Program-made: the position numbers and the translations under genes
Notes under the pieces: model-generated
The model's input: the letters and a program-made list of their open reading frames with translations, nothing else
The model's database searches: none
Told to the model about the DNA's origin: nothing
Shown: piece after piece, positions 34,575-44,830 of the stretch
How the letters are laid out: the number at the start of each line of letters is the position of its first letter
Position numbering within the stretch: the stretch's first letter is position 1
Source: Rhizobium esperanzae
GTDB taxonomy: Bacteria > Pseudomonadota > Alphaproteobacteria > Rhizobiales > Rhizobiaceae
Assembly (NCBI RefSeq): GCF_014197615.1
Contig: NZ_JACIFY010000008.1
Span: forward strand, 124,001-188,000
Direction: 5' to 3'
DNA length: 64,000 nt

Positions 34575-35222
34575 TCAGGCGGCGGCGGCCACCGCCGTGA
34601 ACACCAGCTCTTCGGCGCTGGCGCTGTGATCGAGCGTCATTCCGCACTCCTGCGCCAGCAGAACGGTATAGTAGGGCTGGATCGAATGAGCGTCGATCGC
34701 CTCTTCGATCGCGCCGGTCGATATCTCGACGAATTTCGGCGGCAAGCGCATCAGTTTGCCTTTGGCCGTGAGCTTGAACCTGGCATCGAACTCGGGATTC
34801 TCAAGCGTCACTTCGAGCACGCCGCCGCGCGGGATGGCGGAATAGGCGACGAGGAAGAGGTTGAGCAGCAGCTTGACGCGGTTCTTGGCAACGATGGCGC
34901 GCGGCCCGTTCCAGATCACCTCGGTCTTCTTCTCGGCGATGGCGAAATCCTTGGCGGCCCGCTCGGCCTCGCCGGTATCGATCGAGGCGCCGACGGAGCC
35001 CGAAGCGCCGAAGGCGAGGCGCGCAAATTTCAGGCGGACGGAAGCGTTGAGCGCGCTGGTGCGGATCAGGTCCATCGCATCGGCATCGGCACCACCCTCA
35101 TCGAGGAGTTCCAGCCCATTATTGATCGCACCGACCGGTGAGATGACATCGTGGCAAACGCGGCTGCAAAGAAGCGCGGCCAGATCCGGGCCGGACAAGG
35201 TGAGATTGGGGTTCTTGGACAT
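34575..35222 (-). CDS. chpT: ChpT, histidine phosphotransferase of the CckA-ChpT-CtrA relay
   Basis: A 215-residue phosphotransferase that passes phosphate from CckA to CtrA and CpdR. The DHp-like domain has His24 in SRVCHDVISPVGAINNGLELL; the C-terminal half is a degenerate ATPase fold with KNRVKLLLNLFLVAYSAIPRGG. The start is ATG 35222 with AGGAGA 6 nt upstream; ATG 35225 immediately before it is also possible. It is divergent from eipA and next to ctrA. Confidence 0.92.
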   Translation of the reverse strand: MSKNPNLTLSGPDLAALLCSRVCHDVISPVGAINNGLELLDEGGADADAMDLIRTSALNASVRLKFARLAFGASGSVGASIDTGEAERAAKDFAIAEKKTEVIWNGPRAIVAKNRVKLLLNLFLVAYSAIPRGGVLEVTLENPEFDARFKLTAKGKLMRLPPKFVEISTGAIEEAIDAHSIQPYYTVLLAQECGMTLDHSASAEELVFTAVAAAA

Positions 35223-35328
35223 CATCGTCTCCTGAGGGGCGGCAACTTCATCGCGCCCGGGAATATGCTTCATCAAAATTGCGCGAAGTTTGCGATCGTA
35301 TTCGGTGCCATAATGACACCATATTTGG

Positions 35329-35343
35329 TAAACCGATTGTTAA
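35329..35343 (+). promoter_or_regulatory. Possible CtrA site between chpT and eipA
   Basis: TAAA-N7-TTAA, one mismatch from the CtrA consensus, 75 bp upstream of eipA and 107 bp upstream of chpT. EipA is reported to be CtrA-controlled in Brucella, which fits. Confidence 0.45.
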
Positions 35344-35417
35344 GATCATCGGCGCAAAATGCACCAATCGCCGCGAGCGGTTGCCCGCTCCCAGCCAAAC
35401 GACGAACGGATGACACC

Positions 35418-36005
35418 ATGCGCCCTCGATTTCCGCACCGATTCATCGGCTTCTGCAGGCTGCTTTCGGCCCTCGTTTTTTCCTCGCTGATGGTTGCCGG
35501 CCCCGCCTCCGCCCAGGACAACGGCCAGTATACGATGCAGGAAATCGTCGATGCCGGCCATTCCTTCTTCGGCTCCGCCAGCGGCGGGCTTGCCAAAGTC
35601 GTCGAGAGTGCCTTCCAGAAATACGGCCTGCCGAACGGCTACATCCTTGGACAAGAAGGCGGCGGCGCCTTCATCGCCGGCCTGACCTACGGCGAAGGCC
35701 AGCTGAACACCAAGAACGCCGGCGAACATAATCTCTACTGGCAGGGCCCCTCGCTCGGCCTCGATTACGGCGGCCAGGGCTCGCGCGTGATGATGTTGGT
35801 CTACGACCTGCCCACCGTTAACGGCATCTATGCCCGCTTCGGCGGAGTCAGCGGCTCGGCCTACGTGATCGCCGGCTTCGGCATGACCTTGCTCAAGAAT
35901 AACGACGTGCTTGTCGTGCCGATCCGCACCGGCGTCGGCGCCCGTCTCGGCATCAATGTCGGCTATCTCAAGATCACTCAGGCGCCGACCTGGAACCCCT
36001 TCTGA
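35418..36005 (+). CDS. eipA: EipA family periplasmic envelope protein (DUF1134)
   Basis: A 195-residue protein with a signal peptide (MRPRFPHRFIGFCRLLSALVFSSLMVAGPASAQ). The DUF1134 core SFFGSASGGLAKVVESAFQKYG, GGGAFIAGLTYGEG, LYWQGPSLGLDYGGQGSRVMMLVYDL and VPIRTGVGARLGINVGYLK is complete. In Brucella EipA supports envelope integrity and virulence. The start is ATG 35418; the frame extends upstream without conservation. It is close to ctrA and chpT and may be under CtrA control. Confidence 0.92.
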   Translation: MRPRFPHRFIGFCRLLSALVFSSLMVAGPASAQDNGQYTMQEIVDAGHSFFGSASGGLAKVVESAFQKYGLPNGYILGQEGGGAFIAGLTYGEGQLNTKNAGEHNLYWQGPSLGLDYGGQGSRVMMLVYDLPTVNGIYARFGGVSGSAYVIAGFGMTLLKNNDVLVVPIRTGVGARLGINVGYLKITQAPTWNPF

Positions 36006-36121
36006 GGCCGCAAAGCAACGCGAATTGGCCGCCGACCGCATCGGCGGCCTTGCCATGCGTGCCATGCGTGCTTAATCATCGCGGTTGACTCCGTATTAAC
36101 CTTCGAATCGATGGCCGCGCC

Positions 36122-37282
36122 GTGATCGAATATGCTCTCTTGTTCGGATTGGGCTTCCTGACCGCGGCCTTCCTCGTCTTTCTGGTCTCGCCCGCCGTGC
36201 ACCGGCGCATCGTCTGGTACACCGAGAACCGCTTGAAGGCGACCATGCCGCTGAGCCCGCAGGAGGTTCGCGCCCAGAAGGATATGGTGCGCGCGCTCTA
36301 TGCCGCTGAAAATGCCCGGACCACCCAGGACCTTCTGCGTGAGCGCGAAAAATCCCTGTCGCTCCAGCTCCGCCACGACGCGCTTGCCGTCGATGCCGGC
36401 AGGCTCGCCGCCGAGATCAGCGATTTGCAGTCGCAGATCGGCGAGATGCATGTCGAGGCCGCCGAGCAGCGCTCGCACCTGCGCAAGGACGAGAATTATA
36501 TCAGCCAGTTGAAGACCAATCTGCATATCGCCGAACAGTCCGTTGCCAACAAGGAGAGCGAACTGGCGCAGATGAGGACGCGGCTGAGCAAGCTCGGCGA
36601 ACAGACCGATGGCCTGAGGATCGACCTCGCCGCACGCGAAACCGAGGCGGAGAGCCTGAAATTCCGCGCCAACGCGCTGCGCGACGAACGGGACACGCTG
36701 CGCCAGGACGTCAACCTGTTGCAGAAACGCGCAAAGGATGCCGAACAGAAATTGACGCAGCAGCAGCACATGGTCATCCGTCTCGAGGACAAGGCCGCCC
36801 GCGACAGCGCTTCGGCTGCCGAGAAGGAAACCCTGCTCGCCCGCCGCCAGCAGGAGATCGCCAAATTGAAGGAGCAGGTGAAGGCCGCCAACGCCGAGAT
36901 CCGCAAAGTCAACCGGGTGCTGCGCGACGCAGGCCTTGCCAAAATGGCCGCGGAAGTGCCGGCCGAGGATGTGGCCGAAGACACGACCGCATCCTCGCTC
37001 GATACCGCCGCCCTGACGGCAGAGATGGGCGAGGATGTCCGCAGCCGCAGCGCCGCTCTTGCCGATCGCCTTCAGAAGGCAAAGACCGTCACCGGACGCG
37101 ACGGCGCGATCCGCGAAGAAATCGCCTCGATCGCCGCCAGCATGGTGGCGCTGACCGCGCTCAACGAAGGTCCATCGTCGCCGATCCGCTCGCTGTTGCC
37201 GGATGCGGCGGAAAAGACCTCTGGCGATCGTGTCAGCCTCGCCGACCGGGCAGCGTCGATCATTGCCGATCCCCAGCACTGA
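36122..37282 (+). CDS. Membrane-anchored coiled-coil protein (hypothetical)
   Basis: A 386-residue protein starting at GTG 36122. One N-terminal membrane helix (ALLFGLGFLTAAFLVFLVSPAV, residues 5-26) is followed by a basic juxtamembrane stretch (HRRIVWYTENRLKATMPLS) and about 230 residues of near-continuous coiled coil rich in Glu, Lys, Gln and Arg. The C-terminus is a less ordered acidic/alanine-rich tail. It resembles conserved Rhizobiales proteins of unknown function; the PLSPQEVRAQKDMVRA block is the most distinctive. A structural or division-linked role is possible but not shown. No ribosome binding site of note. Confidence 0.8.
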   Translation: MIEYALLFGLGFLTAAFLVFLVSPAVHRRIVWYTENRLKATMPLSPQEVRAQKDMVRALYAAENARTTQDLLREREKSLSLQLRHDALAVDAGRLAAEISDLQSQIGEMHVEAAEQRSHLRKDENYISQLKTNLHIAEQSVANKESELAQMRTRLSKLGEQTDGLRIDLAARETEAESLKFRANALRDERDTLRQDVNLLQKRAKDAEQKLTQQQHMVIRLEDKAARDSASAAEKETLLARRQQEIAKLKEQVKAANAEIRKVNRVLRDAGLAKMAAEVPAEDVAEDTTASSLDTAALTAEMGEDVRSRSAALADRLQKAKTVTGRDGAIREEIASIAASMVALTALNEGPSSPIRSLLPDAAEKTSGDRVSLADRAASIIADPQH

Positions 37283-37286
37283 GATC

Positions 37287-38111
37287 TTAAAAAAGCTTCA
37301 TCGCGGAAGCCATGGAAAACAGCGCGATCCCCGTCGCGGTCGCAGCGTTGAGGCTGTCGAGTTCTTCCGACTGTGGAATGCGCGCGCTCTGGAAGCGCGC
37401 CAACAGCGCCTCCGGCAATCCCTCGCCCTCCGTGCCGACGACGAGCGCCATGCGCGCTGAAGCCGGAATGGCACGGATATCGGTCTTGCCGTGCGGCGAA
37501 AGCGTCCAGATGGCAAAACCTCGTTCGGCAAGCGCCAGCAGCACGTCCAGCGCATTGCCTCCGCGCCGGTAGGGAACGCTCAGCACCGAACCGACCGAGA
37601 CACGCAGCGCCTTGCGGTAGAGCGGGTCACAGCAGGTTTCGTCGAGCAGCACCGCATCCGTCCGGAAGGCCGCCGCATTGCGGAACATCGAGCCGGCATT
37701 GTCATGATTGGAAATGCCGCAGCCGACGAGCACCAGCGCCCGTTCCGGCAGCGCGTCGAGCAGCGCCGTCTCGCCCCGATCCTCCCGTCGACCGAGCGCG
37801 AGAACGCCGCGATGCAGATGGAAACCGACGACGCCGTTGAGAACATCGGCCTCGGCGACATAGACCGGCACATCGGCCGGCAACCGCTCCAGGATCGGCA
37901 GGACGCCATCGACGCGGTTGCGCAGCAGCAGGATCTTCTCGGCAGAAAAGCCGCGGTCTTGCGCATGCGCCTCGGCGAGCATGCGCAGCACGACGGTGCC
38001 CTCGGCGATGAACCGGTTCTCCCGCCCCGTCAGGTCGCGCTCTCTGATATCGCGGAATTCAGCGATGCGCGGATCGTCGGCGCTGTCGATGGCGATCGGA
38101 ACGGCGGCCAT
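37287..38111 (-). CDS. SpoU/TrmH-family RNA 2'-O-methyltransferase
   Basis: A 274-residue SPOUT methyltransferase. The N-terminal substrate-binding region includes RFIAEGTVVLRMLAEA. The three SPOUT motifs are CGISNHDNAGSMFRNAAAF, ALVVGTEGEGLPEALL and IPQSEELDSLNAATATGIALF. The start is ATG 38111 (MAAVPIAID). It converges on the coiled-coil gene (4-bp gap) and follows the small membrane protein gene after 7 bp. Target RNA (tRNA or rRNA) is not determinable. Confidence 0.92.
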   Translation of the reverse strand: MAAVPIAIDSADDPRIAEFRDIRERDLTGRENRFIAEGTVVLRMLAEAHAQDRGFSAEKILLLRNRVDGVLPILERLPADVPVYVAEADVLNGVVGFHLHRGVLALGRREDRGETALLDALPERALVLVGCGISNHDNAGSMFRNAAAFRTDAVLLDETCCDPLYRKALRVSVGSVLSVPYRRGGNALDVLLALAERGFAIWTLSPHGKTDIRAIPASARMALVVGTEGEGLPEALLARFQSARIPQSEELDSLNAATATGIALFSMASAMKLF

Positions 38112-38118
38112 GCCGGCC

Positions 38119-38505
38119 TCAATTGCTCGCGACGGTGACGTCGGCGACGGTGCGGCCGGTCCTGAGGTCGAAGACCAACGCCTTGTCCTTACCCTCGGCC
38201 GTTTCGCCGTAGAACAGGATCTGCCCTGACGAAAACGAGGTGGACTGCACCTTGAAGCCGGATGGCAAAGAAACGGTCGCCGCAAGCGGTGCATCCGAGG
38301 GCACACCGGAGGCGGCAGCGGTGGCCGCCGTTTCCTTCGGTTCGCTGTGCGTCACCTTGTAGACAACCGCGCCGAAGACCGCCATAAGGCTCACGAACAT
38401 GATGGCGCCGGAAACGATCTGCAGGCGGACCATCTTGCGCCGGACACTTTCCATCGCCGGATCAAGGGGCTTTTCTTCCTGCTCGTCTGGCTCGATTGCT
38501 GTCAT
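38119..38505 (-). CDS. Small single-pass membrane protein (hypothetical)
   Basis: A 128-residue protein starting at ATG 38505. An acidic cytoplasmic N-terminus (MTAIEPDEQEEKPLDPAM) precedes one membrane segment (LQIVSGAIMFVSLMAVFGAVVYKV, residues 29-52) and a periplasmic domain ending GQILFYGETAEGKDKALVFDLRTGRTVADVTV. This looks like a conserved rhizobial protein (possible beta-propeller-blade-like strand pattern) of unknown function. It is co-transcribed with the RNA methyltransferase gene and divergent from rluD (43-bp gap). Confidence 0.75.
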   Translation of the reverse strand: MTAIEPDEQEEKPLDPAMESVRRKMVRLQIVSGAIMFVSLMAVFGAVVYKVTHSEPKETAATAAASGVPSDAPLAATVSLPSGFKVQSTSFSSGQILFYGETAEGKDKALVFDLRTGRTVADVTVASN

Positions 38506-38548
38506 CTGTGCGTCCCGTTCTAAAAAAATACGTCGGAGAAGAAGCGTC

Positions 38549-39574
38549 TTGAGCGACCCCTTTAAACAAGCAGCCGGCAATAGAAAAGTCCTGACCGCCG
38601 ATGAAACTGCCGAAGGCCGGCTCGATGCCTGGCTGACGGCGCAGGTCGGCGAGGAATTTTCGCGCAGCCGCATCAAGGCGCTGATCAAGGACGGCCAGGT
38701 TTTTCTGCGCGGCGAACCCGTCACCGACCCGCAGCGCAAGGTGCGCAACGGCGACAGTTTCGAGATCACGCTGCCCGAACCGGAAGACCCGACACCGCTC
38801 GGCGAGGACATCCCACTCGATATCCTCCATGAGGACGAAGACGTCATCGTCATCTCCAAACCTTCCGGTCTCGTCGTCCATCCCGGCGCCGGCAACTGGA
38901 CGGGGACGCTGGTCAACGCGCTGATCCATCATTGCGGCGATACGCTCTCCGGTATCGGCGGCGTGCGTCGCCCCGGCATCGTCCACCGTCTCGACAAGGA
39001 CACGACAGGGGTCATGGTCGTCGCCAAGAACGATATTGCCCATCGCCACCTCTCGCTGCAATTTGCCGACCATGGCCGCACCATGCCGCTGGAGCGAGCC
39101 TATCAGGCAGTCGTCTGGGGCCGGCCCCGTGCGCTGACGGGCACGGTCGACGCGCCGCTCGGCCGCGCCACCGGCGATCGCACGCGCCGCGCGGTCAAGC
39201 GCCCCGACAGCCATGACGCCGATGAGGCGATCACTCATTACGAGGTGATCGAGCGCTTCCAGGAGAAGCCGGATGCAACCGCGCTTGCCTCGCTGGTCGA
39301 GTGCCATCTCGAAACCGGCCGCACCCACCAGATCCGTGTCCATATGGCCCATATCGGCCATCCACTGCTCGGCGATACGGTTTACGGCGCCGGCTTCAAG
39401 ACCAAGGCCAATCGACTGCCCGACGACATCCGCAAGGTCGTCAACGGTTTCGGCCGCCAGGCGCTGCATGCCTTCATGCTGCAGTTCGAGCATCCCCGCA
39501 CCGGCGAAATCATGCATTTCGAAGTGCCTCTGCCGGATGATATGGTGGAACTGGTCGAGGCATTGCGGGGATAG
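38549..39574 (+). CDS. rluD: 23S rRNA pseudouridine synthase RluD-like (RluA family)
   Basis: A 341-residue pseudouridine synthase. An N-terminal S4 RNA-binding domain (residues about 18-75, GRLDAWLTAQVGEEFSRSRIKALIKDGQV) precedes the RluA catalytic domain with Asp149 in HRLDKDTTG. Other motifs are ILHEDEDVIVISKPSGLVVHPG and LETGRTHQIRVHMAHIGHPLLGD. The start is TTG 38549 (MSDPFKQAAGN) with GGAGAAG 8 nt upstream; the frame extends into the divergent gene and is rejected there. RluD modifies helix 69 of 23S rRNA in E. coli. Confidence 0.93.
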   Translation: MSDPFKQAAGNRKVLTADETAEGRLDAWLTAQVGEEFSRSRIKALIKDGQVFLRGEPVTDPQRKVRNGDSFEITLPEPEDPTPLGEDIPLDILHEDEDVIVISKPSGLVVHPGAGNWTGTLVNALIHHCGDTLSGIGGVRRPGIVHRLDKDTTGVMVVAKNDIAHRHLSLQFADHGRTMPLERAYQAVVWGRPRALTGTVDAPLGRATGDRTRRAVKRPDSHDADEAITHYEVIERFQEKPDATALASLVECHLETGRTHQIRVHMAHIGHPLLGDTVYGAGFKTKANRLPDDIRKVVNGFGRQALHAFMLQFEHPRTGEIMHFEVPLPDDMVELVEALRG

Positions 39575-39613
39575 AGGCGTCTCCGCCCCCTCTCACACTC
39601 GCGTGAGCGGCAC

Positions 39614-39643
39614 CTTGAACCGCCGTTTCGCCACACTTATCTG
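39614..39643 (+). promoter_or_regulatory. Promoter of rpoH, heat-shock-like
   Basis: TTGAAC (39615-39620), 17-bp spacer, TATCTG (39638-39643), about 110 bp before the rpoH start. The -35 is embedded in CTTGAAC, which also fits the RpoH -35, so both vegetative and autogenous heat-shock transcription are possible. Confidence 0.55.
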
Positions 39644-39754
39644 TATATTGACTTAGTGCGGGCTCGGAATAACAGCCGCACGTCCCGGTTTGCCTTTTTT
39701 AACGCAAACACGCGTTTCCAACGGGAACCGGAATCCACTTTAGGAGGGTGCACT

Positions 39755-40663
39755 ATGGCCCGAAATACCTTGCCGTCCATTACCGCCGGCGAAGCCGGTC
39801 TCAATCGTTATCTCGACGAAATCCGCAAATTTCCGATGCTCGAGCCGCAGCAGGAATACATGCTCGCCAAGCGTTATGCCGAGCATGGCGATCGCGATGC
39901 CGCCCACAAGCTGGTCACCAGCCATCTTCGCCTCGTCGCGAAGATCGCCATGGGTTATCGCGGCTATGGCCTGCCGATCGGCGAAGTCGTTTCCGAGGGC
40001 AATGTCGGTCTGATGCAGGCCGTCAAGAAGTTCGACGCCGAGCGCGGCTTCCGCCTCGCCACCTATGCCATGTGGTGGATCAAGGCCTCGATCCAGGAAT
40101 ATATCCTGCGTTCGTGGTCGCTGGTGAAGATGGGCACGACGGCCAACCAGAAGCGCCTGTTTTTCAACCTGCGCCGGCTGAAAGGCCGCATCCAGGCGAT
40201 CGATGACGGCGACCTGAAGCCGGAGCACGTCTCCGAAATCGCCACCAAGCTGAAAGTCTCGGAGGAGGAGGTCATTTCGATGAACCGCCGCCTGTCCGGC
40301 GACGCCTCGCTGAACGCGCCGATCAAGGCGGCCGAAGGTGATAGCGGCCAGTGGCAGGATTGGCTGGTGGACGACCATGACAGCCAGGAAGACGTGCTGA
40401 TCGAACAGGACGAGCTCGATACCCGTCGGCGTATGCTGGCGAAAGCGATGAGCGTGCTGAACGAACGCGAACGCCGCATCTTCGAGGCTCGCCGCCTCGC
40501 CGAGGATCCGGTGACCCTGGAAGACCTGTCGACGGAATTCGACATCAGCCGCGAACGCGTCCGCCAGATCGAGGTCCGCGCCTTCGAAAAGGTTCAGGAC
40601 GCTGTCCGCAAAGAAGCCCAGGAACGCGCCAAAGCCGTCCGCGTCGTCGAAGCTACGGCCTGA
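39755..40663 (+). CDS. rpoH: RNA polymerase heat-shock sigma factor RpoH (sigma-32)
   Basis: A 302-residue sigma factor directing chaperone and protease genes. The start is ATG 39755 (MARNTLPSITAG) with AGGAGGG 7 nt upstream. Region 2 has AHKLVTSHLRLVAKIAMGYRGYGLPIGEVVSEG and RFATYAMWWIKA-like RLATYAMWWIKASIQEYILRSW. The RpoH box QKRLFFNLRRLK is intact. Region 4 ends ISRERVRQIEVRAFEKVQ. Rhizobia often have two or more RpoH paralogues; which this is cannot be told. A perfect terminator follows. Confidence 0.97.
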   Translation: MARNTLPSITAGEAGLNRYLDEIRKFPMLEPQQEYMLAKRYAEHGDRDAAHKLVTSHLRLVAKIAMGYRGYGLPIGEVVSEGNVGLMQAVKKFDAERGFRLATYAMWWIKASIQEYILRSWSLVKMGTTANQKRLFFNLRRLKGRIQAIDDGDLKPEHVSEIATKLKVSEEEVISMNRRLSGDASLNAPIKAAEGDSGQWQDWLVDDHDSQEDVLIEQDELDTRRRMLAKAMSVLNERERRIFEARRLAEDPVTLEDLSTEFDISRERVRQIEVRAFEKVQDAVRKEAQERAKAVRVVEATA

Positions 40664-40683
40664 TTGCTCAACTTGAGAATTGG

Positions 40684-40716
40684 AAACGCCACCTCCCGAT
40701 GGGAGGTGGCGTTTTT
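40684..40716 (+). terminator. Intrinsic terminator of rpoH
   Basis: AAACGCCACCTCCC (40684-40697), 3-nt loop, GGGAGGTGGCGTTT (40701-40714) and a TTTTT run: a perfect 14-bp stem, 20 bp after the rpoH stop. Confidence 0.95.
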
Positions 40717-40772
40717 GTTTTCGTCGGTGACGCAAGCAAGCAGGGCGGTCGAGGGCGTACCGTGCAGCCGGC

Positions 40773-43280
40773 TCACTGGCTCGTAGAAACATCCCCGAGT
40801 GCAGCCCATTCCTTGATCGCGGTATTGAAGGCCTCGGTTCCCGTGTCGCCCTTTTCCATCGTCAGCAGCGCGCGGCGGCCGTTGCGGTAGGTGACCGGAA
40901 TATCGATCCAACTGCGAGTCGACATCAGGTCGAGATTGGCCTTGCGCGCATCGGGATAGTCGTTGAGGGCGATCATGTGGAAATCGTCGGTGATCTTGGC
41001 CGGAACCGCGATCAGCGCGTCACCGCGGTCCTGCTCGGTCCGCTTCATCGAAATGCGCTGGACGCTGTCGATGCTGCCGCCTTCGAAATTCGGCGGCACC
41101 GAGAAGACGATCTCGACGAGATGGCTTGCCGGCAGCGATGGGTCGGAATTGCGTTTGAAGGTGACGAGAGCCGAAAGATTGCGCTCCGGCACGGTGACGT
41201 TGCCCTGCACCGTCGCCTCCTGCCGACCGCCCTGGCCAGCCTCGTGCTGCACGCTCCAGACGACCGATCCCTCGATCGCCGTCGGCGAGCTTTGGCCGAT
41301 GCGCTCCTCATAGAGGAACATCTTTTGCGACGAGCCGACGGGAGCGGTCTGCTGCGGGGAAGCCGCCGGGCCATTCGGCGTCAGCGTTTCGGCCGGTGCC
41401 GTATCGCCCTGCGCGCTCGCAGGCGGCGGCGCATCGGCGGCCGCGACATTCTGTTCGGCAACCGATTTTCCTTCCGCGGTCAGCGTTCCCGGCACCGTCG
41501 CCGGTCCACTGTCGACCTCGGTCCCATCCGTCAGCAGTCGCTGGGTGAATTTCGAATTGGCCGCGGCGCCGTCATTGTTCACTGACCCTACTTGCGGGTT
41601 CGGGTTCGGCTGCGCCGGCGCCGCGGGCGTATTCTGCGCTCCCGGCGTGGTCGGCTCGGCCGGTGTCGCCGCGTCCGGCTGGGCAGGCGTGGCGGAGCCT
41701 GCCGGCGGCGGCGTCTCGTTCTTGGTTGCCTGCGACGGCGCCGAACTGACGAGCCCGTCGACCATCGCCACCAGCGCCTCTCTGTTCATCCAGCCGGCAT
41801 AGGCGCCGCCGCCGATCAGGATGAGGGCGAAGACGAGCGTGATCACCGTGCCGATGCCGAAGCGACGGCGCTTCGGCTCCATCCGGAAACTCTTGCCCTG
41901 CAGCTTGGAAGCGACGATCTGATCGATATCCATTCCCGGATTGGCGTCATCATCGTCAGCGGCGACCGAGCCGCGGCGGTCGTAGCCGCGCAACGCCTTG
42001 GCCTCGCGCCAATCATCGCTCGGCGCGCTGCTTGCAGCCGCCGGCTTGCCGTTGTGGACTTCCGCAAAGATATCGACATCGTCGAAATGCGAGGCGACCG
42101 GCGTCTTCTTATTGCTGCTGGCCTCGATCGGCGGCAGATCGTCGAAGGCAGCGGTCTCCCAGGAGAAACTTTCCTTGGCTGCCGGCATGACGGCCGCAGG
42201 CGCCGCATTTTCGAGGCTCGATATTACCTCTTCGAAGGCACGCGCCGAGGTATCCGGGGTGGTCGGCGCCGTCTGTGAATATTGCCGGAGTTCCTCCTCC
42301 GCCCATTCGGTCTCCGCATCCTTCGGCGCTGGCGCCGGCGCTTCGGCGGCGGGCTCGGTCCAGACGGGATCGAAATGCGCAGCCGCGTCAGCCTGCAGCG
42401 GCTCCTCGCGGCTGTGCTCGACGAATTCCCGCGGACGATCGAAATTGGCGACCGGCTCCACCAGCCGGTTGGCTGCATGGTCTATGCCACGTGTGATCGG
42501 CTGAAGCGGCTCGACGGGCTCATAAGCCTCTTCGGCCTCCGGCTTCTCGCCGTCCACCGCCGCCGGTTCGGCAACGGTCTCTTCGGCTTCAGCGGGATGC
42601 TGCTCGTCAGCGTGATGTTCGTCGGCTTCCTCATAAGAATGCCCGGCAGGCGGCGCCCAGCCGACATGCTCGGAGGTGACCTCTTCGGCGGCAACGTCGC
42701 GCGCCTCGCCGGCATGCCATTCCTCGGCCGGCGCTTCCTCCTCATGCGAGGGATGCCAGTATGTCTCGGCGGGAGCGGATGCCTCCGGCGAAACCTCTGT
42801 CTCGGCAGAAACAGGTGTTTCCGGGGAAACGAGTGTTTCCCGGGCAAGAGGCTCCTCGGCGGCGACCTCTTCCTCAGCCTGCTCAGGCGCAGCGGCTTCG
42901 ACGTGATCGCTCTCATCGCCAGTTTCAGCCGCCTGCGGTTCCGCATCGGCTTCGTAGGCAGGCTCCTCGGCGGCCGTCTCAGGCGCAGGCGCGCCTTCGT
43001 CGTGAACCGTTTGTTCTTCCGAAGATTCCGGCGCGGCGACGGCGGCAGCCGACGCATCGAGCGGCAGCGCTTCGGAATGTTCGCCTTCCACTTCGCGGAT
43101 GGCGGCCTCGAGCTTTTCGAGCTGGCGTTGCAGCATGGCTTCCGGCGGGCGCGGCTTCATGTTCTCGAGCTGCCGCTGCACTGCGCCGCGGGCACGTTCG
43201 TAGACTTTCACCCGCATTTCGGGGGTATTTTCAGCCAGGCCGTCAACAGCCCGCCGAATAACTGCAATAAAATCCGCCAT
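40773..43280 (-). CDS. Large acidic single-pass membrane protein (hypothetical)
   Basis: An 835-residue protein. Residues 1-70 are a helical basic/acidic domain (MADFIAVIRRAVDGLAENTPEMRVKVYERARGAV). Residues about 70-440 are low complexity, very rich in Glu, Ala and Pro. A membrane helix near 470-495 (GIGTVITLVFALILIGGGAYAGW) is followed by a Pro/Ala/Thr linker and a C-terminal domain of about 200 residues with folded character (VVWSVQHEAGQGGRQEATVQGNVTVPERNLSALV, ...SHLVEIVFSVPPNFEGGSI). I recognise the layout as conserved in Rhizobiales but know no function. It is upstream of purA's 3' end by 60 bp on the same strand. Confidence 0.8.
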   Translation of the reverse strand: MADFIAVIRRAVDGLAENTPEMRVKVYERARGAVQRQLENMKPRPPEAMLQRQLEKLEAAIREVEGEHSEALPLDASAAAVAAPESSEEQTVHDEGAPAPETAAEEPAYEADAEPQAAETGDESDHVEAAAPEQAEEEVAAEEPLARETLVSPETPVSAETEVSPEASAPAETYWHPSHEEEAPAEEWHAGEARDVAAEEVTSEHVGWAPPAGHSYEEADEHHADEQHPAEAEETVAEPAAVDGEKPEAEEAYEPVEPLQPITRGIDHAANRLVEPVANFDRPREFVEHSREEPLQADAAAHFDPVWTEPAAEAPAPAPKDAETEWAEEELRQYSQTAPTTPDTSARAFEEVISSLENAAPAAVMPAAKESFSWETAAFDDLPPIEASSNKKTPVASHFDDVDIFAEVHNGKPAAASSAPSDDWREAKALRGYDRRGSVAADDDDANPGMDIDQIVASKLQGKSFRMEPKRRRFGIGTVITLVFALILIGGGAYAGWMNREALVAMVDGLVSSAPSQATKNETPPPAGSATPAQPDAATPAEPTTPGAQNTPAAPAQPNPNPQVGSVNNDGAAANSKFTQRLLTDGTEVDSGPATVPGTLTAEGKSVAEQNVAAADAPPPASAQGDTAPAETLTPNGPAASPQQTAPVGSSQKMFLYEERIGQSSPTAIEGSVVWSVQHEAGQGGRQEATVQGNVTVPERNLSALVTFKRNSDPSLPASHLVEIVFSVPPNFEGGSIDSVQRISMKRTEQDRGDALIAVPAKITDDFHMIALNDYPDARKANLDLMSTRSWIDIPVTYRNGRRALLTMEKGDTGTEAFNTAIKEWAALGDVSTSQ

Positions 43281-43340
43281 CAGTACTTTCTCAAGAAGTC
43301 CGGCACGCTACCGAACTATCCTCCACAGTGACCCGTGAGC

Positions 43341-44639
<1,299 letters not shown>

Positions 44640-44725
44640 CCAACTCTTCCTGTTACCGGCGCAGAACCGCGCACCTGCTCAAACCCGCGCATCTATAAAG
44701 CTTTGTTTTTGGGAAAGCGACCCTG

Positions 44726-44758
44726 TTGTCACAGTAGATTGGGCTTTTTACGTGACAA
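44726..44758. repeat. Inverted repeat in the purA/DMT-transporter divergent region
   Basis: TTGTCAC (44726-44732) and GTGACAA (44752-44758) are exact 7-bp inverted repeats with a 19-bp spacer, in the 191-bp region between purA and the divergent transporter gene. A regulator site is possible; none is known. Confidence 0.5.
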
Positions 44759-44830
44759 ATCAGCAGCCGACAGGCTATTGCCCGTGGTAAAACGTCGCTC
44801 GGCGAGCGCGAAAAGACCGGAAGAACGCTC

